A stretch of 5,276 nucleotides of DNA, taken from assembly GCA_947631305.1 (NCBI GenBank), contig CANRKV010000121.1, positions 1 through 5,276 of the forward strand. Direction: 5' to 3'. The position numbers and the translations under genes were made by a program. This stretch comes from an uncultured Jeotgalicoccus sp. (GTDB taxonomy: Bacteria; Bacillota; Bacilli; Staphylococcales; Salinicoccaceae). Below the pieces are notes generated by a model. That model had not been told where the DNA came from and ran no database searches. It was given only the letters and a program-made list of their open reading frames with translations. This document shows, one piece after another, positions 1-5,276 of the stretch; positions within the stretch are counted from its first letter, which is position 1, and every line of letters begins with the position of its first letter.

Positions 1-674
1 TAACATCAATATTTAATATTGTAATTAACCCGGTAATTTCAGGTGTCGTATTTTCTGTTATCGGTGCGCTCGGCATCGAAAAGCTTAGAGGCGTGTATAA
101 ACATTACTCCGAAATAGCAATTCCGATAATAATGAGTCTCGGTATTGCGCTCAGTGTCTTATTCTTATCACTGGCAAATGGCTTTAATCAGGATTTATTC
201 GGTTACCTTTTCGGCAGCATCAGCGCGGTCAGCTTTAGCGACCTCATACTGATCAGTATTATCGGTGCAATCGTTATTCTGTTTGTATTCTTCTTATACA
301 AAGAAATGTTCTTTATTTCATTTGATGAAGAATACGCAGGTGTTATGAAGTTGAGCAAATACATTCATATCATATTTATTATCCTTGTTGCACTCGTAAT
401 CAGTGCATCGATGCGCATTGTCGGGATACTGCTGGTCAGTGCGATGATGACACTGCCGGTCGCAAGTGCCATGAGAATCACATCAAGTTTCAAGCAGCTT
501 ATGATAGTCAGCATAATTTTTGGAGAAATTTCAGTAATAGCCGGACTGTTCCTTGGATTCCATCTGAACATATCACCCGGAGGTACGATAGTACTTGTAG
601 CTATCGCTATATTATTATGTACGCTGGTATTAAATCGTGTAGGAGTTGTTAGGAATGCACAAAGAACTAGTTGA
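1..674 (+). CDS. znuB: Zinc ABC transporter permease, ZnuB/ABC-3 family (5' partial)
   Basis: This is the membrane subunit of a zinc (possibly manganese) ABC importer, which passes the ion from a surface binding lipoprotein across the membrane using a cytoplasmic ATPase. The reading frame is open from base 3 and gives 223 residues. The family is usually about 260-290 residues, so roughly the first 50 lie outside the window; the GTG at 93 is internal (Val31), because clear family sequence precedes it. ABC-3 hallmarks are GALGIEKLRG near residues 21-30, GYLFGSI at 67-73, the cytoplasmic FDEEYA at 107-112 and VGILLVSAMMTLPVASAMRI at 140-159. Hydrophobic stretches fit about six or seven membrane helices. 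The 3' end overlaps zur by 20 bases, which points to translational coupling and to zinc rather than manganese as substrate. Control by Zur is expected, but any Zur box would lie upstream of the window. Confidence 0.93.
   Translation, partial: TSIFNIVINPVISGVVFSVIGALGIEKLRGVYKHYSEIAIPIIMSLGIALSVLFLSLANGFNQDLFGYLFGSISAVSFSDLILISIIGAIVILFVFFLYKEMFFISFDEEYAGVMKLSKYIHIIFIILVALVISASMRIVGILLVSAMMTLPVASAMRITSSFKQLMIVSIIFGEISVIAGLFLGFHLNISPGGTIVLVAIAILLCTLVLNRVGVVRNAQRTS
641..645 (+). promoter_or_regulatory. Ribosome binding site of zur, inside the znuB coding region
   Basis: AGGAG lies nine bases before the ATG at 655. This spacing selects ATG 655 over the upstream in-frame TTG at 646, which sits directly against the site and could not use it. 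The site is within the last codons of the permease gene, so ribosomes finishing znuB would pass over it. Confidence 0.8.
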
Positions 675-1068
675 TTATAAAGAAATGCTAAAAGAAGCAA
701 AATTTAAAGTAACAAAAAAACGCCTTCGCATGATTGAAATATTCATGGAAGACGAACGCTATTTATCTGCTAAAGAAATTCAGGAAATGATGAATCAGGA
801 ATATCCGGGAATCAGTTACGATACGATATACCGGAATCTTCATACGCTGAAAGACATCAATGTACTGGAGCAGACGACATTCGGCGGGGAAATGCAGTAT
901 AAAATCTCCTGCACTGATCATCACCACCATCATTTCATATGCGAACGCTGCGGAGAAACGAGAGTCGTTCAATACTGTCCGGTCGAGACGTGGGAAAACG
1001 AACTGAACGGCGTGAAGATTAACAGTCATAAAGTGGAATTATACGGCTTATGCGAAGTATGCCAATAA
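655..1068 (+). CDS. zur: Zinc uptake repressor Zur (Fur family)
   Basis: Zur is a dimeric cytoplasmic repressor that binds DNA when loaded with zinc and shuts off zinc importers. The protein has 137 residues, normal for the family. Residues 1-80 form the winged helix domain, with the recognition-helix signature ISYDTIYRNLHTL at 53-65. Residues 82-137 form the dimerisation and metal domain. Cys96-X2-Cys99 and Cys133-X2-Cys136 are the four-cysteine structural zinc site. Cys86, Asp88 and the run of five histidines at 89-93 are the expected region of the sensing site. Fur and PerR paralogues share much of this architecture; Zur is preferred because the gene overlaps a zinc permease, as in the mreAB-zur operon of S. 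aureus, and because PerR would not be expected here. A strong terminator follows directly. Confidence 0.92.
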   Translation: MHKELVDYKEMLKEAKFKVTKKRLRMIEIFMEDERYLSAKEIQEMMNQEYPGISYDTIYRNLHTLKDINVLEQTTFGGEMQYKISCTDHHHHHFICERCGETRVVQYCPVETWENELNGVKINSHKVELYGLCEVCQ

Positions 1069-1073
1069 TATAT

Positions 1074-1116
1074 AAAACAGCCCGGAACTCTTATTTAGGA
1101 ATTCCGGGCTGTTTTT
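1074..1116. terminator. Bidirectional rho-independent terminator between zur and the small membrane protein gene
   Basis: The two arms, 1074-1087 and 1102-1115, pair perfectly over 14 bases (AAAACAGCCCGGAA with TTCCGGGCTGTTTT) around a 14-base loop. A T run ends the plus-strand copy at 1112-1116, and the matching A run at 1074-1077 gives the minus strand a T run too. It sits six bases after the zur stop and downstream of the convergent small gene, so it can serve both directions. Confidence 0.9.
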
Positions 1117-1162
1117 GTGTTATTTCGTGAGTATGCCAGGGTTGCCGGATTACTGTTTATTC

Positions 1163-1345
1163 TTATTCTTTTTCTTCCGTTTTCTTCGCCAATTTGTTTT
1201 TAACGATAACAGCTGCTGCAAGAATTACTACAAGCAATACTGCGACTGACGGGCGGATAACTGTATCTGTAAACCAGAATACCAATACGGTAAGCAGAAT
1301 CAGAGCGATAACTGTAAGAAATATTATATTCATTATGTTTTTCAT
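1163..1345 (-). CDS. Small two-helix membrane protein of unknown function
   Basis: I do not recognise this 60-residue protein. Two hydrophobic segments (about residues 5-25 and 33-49) are joined by a short polar turn, FTDTVIRPS, at 25-33. The C-terminus is charged (KNKLAKKTEEKE, 49-60) and Lys2 is the only charge near the N-terminus. By the positive-inside rule this is a hairpin with both ends in the cytoplasm. The ATG at 1345 is chosen because AGGTG precedes it with a six-base spacer; a GTG three codons earlier overlaps that site. A plausible own promoter, a ribosome binding site and a downstream terminator support a real gene. It occupies the slot between zur and ispG, where B. subtilis carries yqfW and yqfX; homology to either is not claimed. 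Being short and hydrophobic, it could be mistaken for a holin or toxin, but nothing specific supports that. Confidence 0.7.
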   Translation of the reverse strand: MKNIMNIIFLTVIALILLTVLVFWFTDTVIRPSVAVLLVVILAAAVIVKNKLAKKTEEKE

Positions 1346-1390
1346 AAATTGCACCTGACTTTTATTCTGTTAATTTAAATTCCGTTATTC

Positions 1391-1419
1391 ACTATATATA
1401 TTTATGCTTAAAATAGCAA
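1391..1419 (-). promoter_or_regulatory. Putative SigA promoter of the small membrane protein gene
   Basis: Read on the minus strand, TTGCTA (1414-1419) and TATAGT (1391-1396) are separated by 17 bases. They match the -35 box at four of six positions and the -10 box at five of six. The gene starts about 45 bases downstream. The -35 box begins 13 bases beyond the hairpin that ends ispG, so the small gene can be transcribed independently. Confidence 0.5.
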
Positions 1420-1432
1420 TGAAGGACATAAT

Positions 1433-1463
1433 GAAACCCGCTGCAGAAAATGCAGCGGGTTTC
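1433..1463 (-). terminator. Terminator of ispG
   Basis: A perfect 13-base-pair GC-rich stem (GAAACCCGCTGCA, 1433-1445, with 1451-1463) encloses a five-base loop and begins seven bases after the ispG stop codon. On the minus strand it is followed by TTTC and ATTAT rather than a continuous T run, so termination may be incomplete and some transcripts may continue into the small membrane protein gene. Confidence 0.75.
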
Positions 1464-1469
1464 AATATA

Positions 1470-2585
1470 TTATTTAGCTTCAGCTTCTTCTTTTTCAAGA
1501 CGCTGTTTCTCGTAGTGTGCTTCTGCCAAAATGTCGATTTCTTTTTTAAGTTCGTCGACCATAGTTTCTTCCGGCACTTTACGTACTGTTTTACCATGCA
1601 TGAAGAGCAATCCTTCTCCGCGGGCACCGGCAATACCGATATCTGCTTCACGGGCTTCACCCGGGCCGTTTACTGCACAGCCAAGTACTGCTACTTTAAG
1701 CGGCGCTTTGACGTGTGAAATATATTCTTCCATTTCGTTTGCAATAGCAATCAGGTCAATTTCGATACGTCCGCATGTAGGGCAGGCGATTAATGTCGCT
1801 GCGTTACTTGCAAGACCGAAAGTTTTCAGAAGTTCTTTACATACTTTAATTTCTTCTACCGGATCTGCTGATAATGAAATACGCATTGTGTTCCCGATAC
1901 CTTTTGAAATAATTGTACCAAGACCTGCAGCACTCTTAACAGTACCTGCAAATAACGTTCCACTTTCTGTGATACCGATATGCAGCGGGTAATCAAATGC
2001 TTTAGATGCTTTTTCATACGCTTCGACTGCAAGATTAACATCCGATGCTTTCATCGAAACGATAATATCGTGAAAATCAAGATCTTCTAATATCTTAATA
2101 TGGTGCAGTGCACTTTCAACCATTCCGTCTGCAGTAGGGAAACCGTATTTTTTAATAATATGGCGTTCAAGACTTCCTGCGTTAACACCAATACGGATTG
2201 GAATACCTTTAGCTTTACAAGCTTTAACGACTTCTTCCACTTTTTCACGGCGCCCGATGTTACCCGGGTTGATACGGATTTTATCCGCGCCGCCTTCAAC
2301 TGCGATTAATGCAAGCTTATAGTCGAAGTGAATATCGACAACAAGCGGTATATTGATGCGCTTTTTAATCTCTGCAATAGCAAGCGCATCTTCTTCTTTT
2401 GGACATGCAACGCGAACAATCTGACATCCTGCTTCTTCAAGCTCGTTAATCTGAGCAACAGTCGCTTCAACATCATGTGTTTTCGTAGTTGTCATACTTT
2501 GAATGATAATTTCATCGGCTCCGCCGATAGTAAGATCGCCAACTTTAACTTTTCTAGTTTGTGTACGATGTGTAATTCCAGACAT
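1470..2585 (-). CDS. ispG: 4-hydroxy-3-methylbut-2-en-1-yl diphosphate synthase IspG (GcpE)
   Basis: IspG is the cytoplasmic iron-sulfur enzyme that reductively opens the cyclic diphosphate MEcPP to HMBPP, the penultimate step of the MEP isoprenoid pathway. The 371-residue protein has the usual bacterial short form: a TIM-barrel domain at about 1-260 and a C-terminal domain holding the [4Fe-4S] cluster. The cluster ligands are visible as Cys268 and Cys271 in CPTCGR, Cys303 in LGCAVNGPGE, and Glu310. Barrel signatures include IIIQSMTTTKTHDV (26-39), RVACP (58-62), DIHFDYKLAL (84-93), KIRINPGNIG (102-111) and IRIGVNAGSLE (130-140). ATG 2585 is chosen because AGGGG lies seven bases upstream; an in-frame TTG two codons earlier lies within that spacer. 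No terminator separates it from the DUF1189 gene 81 bases upstream, although a good promoter does. Flavodoxin or ferredoxin partners are not in the window. Confidence 0.97.
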   Translation of the reverse strand: MSGITHRTQTRKVKVGDLTIGGADEIIIQSMTTTKTHDVEATVAQINELEEAGCQIVRVACPKEEDALAIAEIKKRINIPLVVDIHFDYKLALIAVEGGADKIRINPGNIGRREKVEEVVKACKAKGIPIRIGVNAGSLERHIIKKYGFPTADGMVESALHHIKILEDLDFHDIIVSMKASDVNLAVEAYEKASKAFDYPLHIGITESGTLFAGTVKSAAGLGTIISKGIGNTMRISLSADPVEEIKVCKELLKTFGLASNAATLIACPTCGRIEIDLIAIANEMEEYISHVKAPLKVAVLGCAVNGPGEAREADIGIAGARGEGLLFMHGKTVRKVPEETMVDELKKEIDILAEAHYEKQRLEKEEAEAK

Positions 2586-2627
2586 ATACAAGCCCCTAAT
2601 CTAAAATTCTTTCTAATTTATACTCTT

Positions 2628-2657
2628 ATTATAATAAAAAACTGAGACAAATGTAAC
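2628..2657 (-). promoter_or_regulatory. Putative SigA promoter of ispG
   Basis: The minus strand carries a perfect -10 box TATAAT (2628-2633) and GTTACA (2652-2657, four of six matches to the -35 consensus) with an 18-base spacer. The ispG start codon lies about 43 bases downstream of the -10 box. The site is confined to the 81-base gap after the DUF1189 gene. Confidence 0.6.
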
Positions 2658-2666
2658 CATCTTGCA

Positions 2667-3419
2667 TTAGGAATGCGTTTTCTTTTGTTTTGGCAGCTTT
2701 TTAAAGTAATAAATATACGGTACTAATGCGATTACCAGTATAACCCAGTAAAAGATTTCTGTGTAGACTGCAATAATACCAATCGGCAGTGCGAGCAGCA
2801 TCATTATATAAGAACCGATTTTAAACCAGTTCATATAATCTGTTTTTCTGCCTGCAAGATTTGCAATGAAACTTAATAACAGTGACAGGAACAGCAGCAG
2901 CGTAAAGATGAAGAAATAAATAACAACAATATATATAGTAATATAAATAAATATGTAGAAATACAGACTCGACATCTGACTGGAAACAAACTGCTCCAGT
3001 AATTCATTATCAGTTATATCTCCGATAAAGCTGTAGCTGAAAGTACCGTTTTGAATATCTTTTATGTAAATCCCATCCTGAAGAAAAGCGAATAGGACAT
3101 TCTCATCCAACTGTTCTGTTTCTTCTGTACTGATATCTTCAGTGAATAATACTATGTTGTGATTTACATCATAACTAATATCTTCACCGACATACTTTCC
3201 ATTCACTATCTCAAACTCTGGAATCTCATTACCAGCTTCTGTTATTTCGCCGATTTGTCCAAATGTATTTACCGTTGCCAATAATGAGGTAATAAACGGC
3301 AGCGAAATAAAAATTGACAGCAGCAATATGTTTAACAGCAGGTACCGAAAGGGTACAGTACGAAACAGAGGATACTTTTTAAATGTTGCGAGACGTTTAA
3401 TAAATTCAAAGTATTTCAT
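2667..3419 (-). CDS. DUF1189 family membrane protein, function unknown
   Basis: This 250-residue integral membrane protein has no assigned function. The N-terminal basic stretch KRLATFKKYPLFRTVPFRYL (8-27) is followed by a membrane helix at about 27-50. A polar, acidic segment at 51-150 is probably outside the cell. A very long hydrophobic region at 151-186 and two further helices near 199-219 and 222-239 follow, ending in a lysine-rich tail (KKLPKQKK, 240-247). Length, topology and position between ispG and sodA fit DUF1189, the family I associate with B. subtilis YqgB in the same neighbourhood; the assignment rests on this and not on a profile search. ATG 3419 is chosen because AAGGA stands seven bases before it. 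The longer open frame back to 3482 has no ribosome binding site and would cover the candidate promoter. The gene may be cotranscribed with ispG. Confidence 0.72.
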   Translation of the reverse strand: MKYFEFIKRLATFKKYPLFRTVPFRYLLLNILLLSIFISLPFITSLLATVNTFGQIGEITEAGNEIPEFEIVNGKYVGEDISYDVNHNIVLFTEDISTEETEQLDENVLFAFLQDGIYIKDIQNGTFSYSFIGDITDNELLEQFVSSQMSSLYFYIFIYITIYIVVIYFFIFTLLLFLSLLLSFIANLAGRKTDYMNWFKIGSYIMMLLALPIGIIAVYTEIFYWVILVIALVPYIYYFKKLPKQKKTHS

Positions 3420-3439
3420 TCTATCATCCTTAAATACGT

Positions 3440-3468
3440 ATAATAATAAGACCTTAGTCTTATTTAAA
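3440..3468 (-). promoter_or_regulatory. Putative promoter of the DUF1189 gene
   Basis: On the minus strand, TTTAAA (3463-3468) and TATTAT (3440-3445) are 17 bases apart, with four and five of six consensus matches. Transcription would start near 3433, giving a leader of only about 14 bases that just includes the AAGGA ribosome binding site. In so AT-rich a stretch chance matches are common. The inverted repeat at 3445-3464 fills the spacer. Confidence 0.35.
3445..3464. repeat. Perfect inverted repeat, candidate operator between the DUF1189 gene and sodA
   Basis: AATAAGAC (3445-3452) and GTCTTATT (3457-3464) form a perfect eight-base inverted repeat separated by CTTA. Its dyad lies between the candidate -35 and -10 boxes of the DUF1189 gene and ends 23 bases before the sodA -35 box. 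It does not match the PerR, Fur or Zur boxes known from B. subtilis. A repressor site is inferred from placement only. Confidence 0.45.
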
Positions 3469-3487
3469 AAAACATTAAGCAATCTAA

Positions 3488-3516
3488 TTGTTATTTTAAC
3501 ATCAAATTGCTATATT
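3488..3516 (+). promoter_or_regulatory. Putative SigA promoter of sodA
   Basis: TTGTTA (3488-3493) and TATATT (3511-3516) are exactly 17 bases apart and match the consensus boxes at four and five of six positions. The predicted transcript would start near 3523, about 30 bases before the sodA ATG, leaving room for the AAGGGAGA ribosome binding site at 3536-3543. Confidence 0.6.
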
Positions 3517-3552
3517 TAGGATGTAAACAATTTTGAAGGGAGATTTTTAATT

Positions 3553-4155
3553 ATGGCTTTTGAATTACCAAAATTACCATATGCTTATGATGCTTTAGAA
3601 CCTCATATCGACAAAGAAACGATGGAGATTCACCACTCTAAGCACCATAACACTTATGTAACAAAATTAAACGACGCAGTTAAAGGTACAGATCTCGAGT
3701 CTAAATCGATCGAAGAAATTGTTAAAAACTTAGACGCTGTACCAGAAAACATCAAGACTGCGGTACGTAATAACGGTGGGGGACACCTTAACCACACATT
3801 CTTCTGGGAATTACTTTCTCCGGAGAAAAAAGAATTATCAGGTGAATTAAAAGAAGCAATTGAATCAGCTTTCGGTTCAGTTGATAAATTTAAAGAAGAA
3901 TTTGAAGCAGCAGGCGCTGGCCGTTTTGGTTCAGGCTGGGCTTGGCTAGTTGTTAATAACGGTGCTTTAGAAATTACAAGCACTCCAAACCAGGACAACC
4001 CTGTATCTGAAGGTAAAACTCCAGTATTCGGTGTTGACGTTTGGGAACACGCTTACTACCTTAAATACCAAAACAAACGCCCTGAATATTTAGGCGCAAT
4101 TTGGAACGTAGTAGACTGGGACAAAGTTAGCGAATTATATCAGGCTGCTAAATAA
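3553..4155 (+). CDS. sodA: Superoxide dismutase, manganese/iron family (SodA, Mn-type residues)
   Basis: SodA converts superoxide to hydrogen peroxide and oxygen in the cytoplasm. The 200 residues cover the whole family fold: an N-terminal helical hairpin (about 1-90) and a C-terminal alpha/beta domain (about 95-200). The metal ligands are His27, His81, Asp162 and His166, the last two in DVWEHAYY. Manganese-type markers are Gly77 in GGGHLNH and the C-terminal-domain glutamine Gln147 in NQDNP, in place of the N-terminal-domain glutamine typical of iron enzymes. The residues before the Asp ligand are Gly160-Val161, whereas S. aureus SodA has Gly-Leu and the cambialistic SodM has Leu-Phe. The start has a strong AAGGGAGA site about ten bases upstream. 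Leucine codons are mostly TTA, unlike the mixed usage in the neighbouring pbp gene, consistent with high expression. The gene is monocistronic, with its own promoter and terminator. Confidence 0.97.
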   Translation: MAFELPKLPYAYDALEPHIDKETMEIHHSKHHNTYVTKLNDAVKGTDLESKSIEEIVKNLDAVPENIKTAVRNNGGGHLNHTFFWELLSPEKKELSGELKEAIESAFGSVDKFKEEFEAAGAGRFGSGWAWLVVNNGALEITSTPNQDNPVSEGKTPVFGVDVWEHAYYLKYQNKRPEYLGAIWNVVDWDKVSELYQAAK

Positions 4156-4164
4156 TACAGCATT

Positions 4165-4197
4165 AAAAAGACGGGGATTTTATCCTCGTCTTTTTTT
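4165..4197 (+). terminator. Rho-independent terminator of sodA
   Basis: A 14-base-pair stem (4165-4178 with 4182-4195) contains one G-T wobble and a three-base loop. It runs into seven consecutive T residues at 4191-4197. It begins nine bases after the sodA stop codon and isolates sodA from the penicillin-binding protein gene. Confidence 0.92.
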
Positions 4198-4222
4198 ATT
4201 TTAGTATACCTGCATTAAAATA

Positions 4223-4231
4223 TGTTAAAAT
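4223..4231 (+). promoter_or_regulatory. Putative extended -10 promoter of the penicillin-binding protein gene
   Basis: TGTTAAAAT has the TGN extension plus a -10 box with five of six matches. No convincing -35 box lies 16-18 bases upstream, which is tolerable for an extended -10 promoter. It is placed after the sodA terminator and about 32 bases before the TTG start. Confidence 0.45.
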
Positions 4232-4263
4232 GATGTGGACTTTATAAAAGGGTTTGATGCAGG

Positions 4264-5276
4264 TTGAAACGAGCAAAAATTAAAAGTTTGGATGCTATAA
4301 ATAAACAGGTGCTGAAATCGCGTATTAATATAATTATGCTGATTGTTTTTATTCTTTTCTTAATTCTTATTGTACGTCTCGGCTACCTGCAGATTGTTCT
4401 CGGTGATACATATCAGGAACAGGTGGAAAATGCACAGTATGTTGAAATCAATCAGAGTGTGCCGCGGGGTGAAATTTACGACCGCAACGGCAATCTTCTT
4501 GTCGGTAACACTGCTGAGCAGGCTATTTATTTCACCAGACACAGAAATATGTCTAACTTTGAAATAATGGATGTGGCAACCACTCTCAGTACATACATAA
4601 CTATGGATACTGAACGTCTGTCGCTCCGTGATAAGCAGGATTATATTATTAATAACTATCCGGGAGAGTTATCAGCAATTATGCCCGAACAGGTTACATT
4701 GCTTGAAAACGGAGGAATCTCCCAGAGTGATTTTAATGAAGATGCTTATAATATTATCGATGAAGAATTTACAGATTCAGTATTAAATGAAGAAGATTTA
4801 AATATTATCGCTGTTTACGTTGAAATGGTCTCAGCGAGTGAACTTAACCCGGTCATCGTGAAAAGTGAAGATGTTACCGAGGAAGAGTTTGCAAAAGTTA
4901 ATGAAGATCTGGAACAGCTTGCAGGAATTTCAACCGGGCTTGACTGGCAGCGGGAGTATCCTTATGATGCAGCACTCCGCACAGTTCTCGGTGAAGTGTC
5001 GACAAACGATGAAGGACTGCCTCGTGAACTTGTTGAATATTACCAGGCACTCGGATATTCGCGTAACGACAGAGTAGGAAAGTCTTACTTGGAATTCCAG
5101 TATGAGGACGTTCTCCGCGGTGAAAAACCGCAGGTTAAATATACGACTGACAAGTCCGGCAGAGTGACCGGTGAAGAGACGATTGAAGAGGGAAAAGCCG
5201 GAGACGACTTATATCTCACTATAGATATCGAACTGCAGCTTGAACTTGAAAAGATTGCCGAACACCATTTAACAGG
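4264..5276 (+). CDS. pbp3: Class B penicillin-binding protein, PBP3/PbpA type (3' partial)
   Basis: This membrane-anchored transpeptidase family cross-links peptidoglycan outside the cell. The window holds 337 residues of a protein that is usually near 690. A basic cytoplasmic tail (1-20) leads into one membrane helix (about 21-37) and then RLGYLQI. The PBP dimerisation domain follows, marked by SVPRGEIYDRNGNLL at 65-79, and the segment YSRNDRVGKSYLEFQYEDVLRG begins at 265. The catalytic SXXK, SXN and KTG motifs lie beyond the window. The closest recalled relative is S. aureus PBP3, which also follows sodA; B. subtilis pbpA holds the same position. An in-frame TGA at 4255-4257 rules out an earlier start and the next ATG (codon 25) falls inside the membrane helix, so TTG 4264 is chosen. 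AAAAGGG at 4246-4252 is the likely ribosome binding site, with a rather long 11-base spacer. Confidence 0.93.
   Translation, partial: MKRAKIKSLDAINKQVLKSRINIIMLIVFILFLILIVRLGYLQIVLGDTYQEQVENAQYVEINQSVPRGEIYDRNGNLLVGNTAEQAIYFTRHRNMSNFEIMDVATTLSTYITMDTERLSLRDKQDYIINNYPGELSAIMPEQVTLLENGGISQSDFNEDAYNIIDEEFTDSVLNEEDLNIIAVYVEMVSASELNPVIVKSEDVTEEEFAKVNEDLEQLAGISTGLDWQREYPYDAALRTVLGEVSTNDEGLPRELVEYYQALGYSRNDRVGKSYLEFQYEDVLRGEKPQVKYTTDKSGRVTGEETIEEGKAGDDLYLTIDIELQLELEKIAEHHLT

Noticed and set aside
365..700. Open frame of 111 codons on the minus strand across znuB and zur
   Set aside because: It lies antisense to two clear family genes, has no ribosome binding site or recognisable product, and its composition mirrors the coding strand.
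905..933. Run of five histidine codons in zur as a possible tag or sequence artefact
   Set aside because: Histidine-rich stretches at this point, before the CXXC pair, are normal metal-binding sequence in Fur-family proteins.
1404..1992. Two overlapping plus-strand open frames antisense to ispG
   Set aside because: They cover ispG catalytic-domain codons on the opposite strand. One begins just before the ispG terminator hairpin and reads through it. The products are low-complexity serine- or phenylalanine-rich with no family resemblance.
2087..2645. Further open frames over the 5' half of ispG on both strands
   Set aside because: They are shadows of ispG in other frames, and the longest plus-strand one also crosses the ispG promoter and start codon.
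2664..2676. Inverted repeat GCATT-AGG-AATGC at the DUF1189 stop codon
   Set aside because: A five-base-pair stem without a T run is too weak to count as a terminator.
3420..3552. Search for a PerR, Fur or Zur box upstream of sodA
   Set aside because: No stretch resembling TTATAATNATTATAA or TCGTAATNATTACGA was seen; only the unrelated inverted repeat reported separately.
3654..3998. 114-codon minus-strand frame inside sodA
   Set aside because: It is entirely antisense to the highly conserved sodA and has no translation signals.
4360..5077. Short frames on both strands within the penicillin-binding protein gene
   Set aside because: The frame beginning at 4264 matches PBP3 continuously over its whole length, so the others are out-of-frame readings.
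1..5276. Signs of a mobile element, defence system or other accessory island
   Set aside because: No transposase, integrase, terminal repeats, CRISPR-type repeats or tRNA were found. All but two of the genes are conserved core metabolism or envelope genes in an order known from Bacillales.

Overview
The window is ordinary core chromosome from a low-GC Gram-positive of the Bacillales, most likely a member of the Staphylococcaceae. The evidence is the AT-rich sequence, the purine-rich ribosome binding sites, and the gene content: a zinc permease followed by zur, then ispG, a DUF1189 membrane protein, sodA and a PBP3/PbpA-type penicillin-binding protein. From memory, zur, ispG, sodA and pbpA lie in the same order in Bacillus subtilis. 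The sodA-pbp pair, and the start of the PBP in particular, resemble Staphylococcus aureus SodA and PBP3. The divergence suggests a relative such as Jeotgalicoccus, Salinicoccus or Macrococcus rather than Staphylococcus itself, but sequence reading alone cannot settle the genus.

Layout from left to right. Bases 1-674 (+) are the C-terminal three quarters of a ZnuB-type zinc ABC permease. It overlaps by 20 bases the start of zur (655-1068, +), the zinc-sensing Fur-family repressor, so uptake and its repressor are translated from one message. A strong bidirectional terminator (1074-1116) separates this pair from a block read leftwards: a 60-residue two-helix membrane protein of unknown function (1163-1345, -), ispG of the MEP isoprenoid pathway (1470-2585, -) and a DUF1189 membrane protein (2667-3419, -). 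A 133-base divergent intergenic region (3420-3552) then carries the promoter of sodA (3553-4155, +), a candidate promoter for the DUF1189 gene and a perfect inverted repeat. After the sodA terminator comes the N-terminal part of a class B penicillin-binding protein (4264 to the window end, +), which starts at TTG.

Together the genes cover zinc homeostasis, isoprenoid precursor supply (needed for undecaprenyl phosphate and hence cell wall synthesis), superoxide defence and cell wall cross-linking. No mobile element, CRISPR array, tRNA, rRNA or riboswitch was found, and no gap between genes exceeds 133 bases. I see no undescribed multi-gene system. The items most worth a second look are the palindrome in the DUF1189/sodA control region, the metal-selectivity residues of SodA, and the small orphan membrane protein between ispG and zur.
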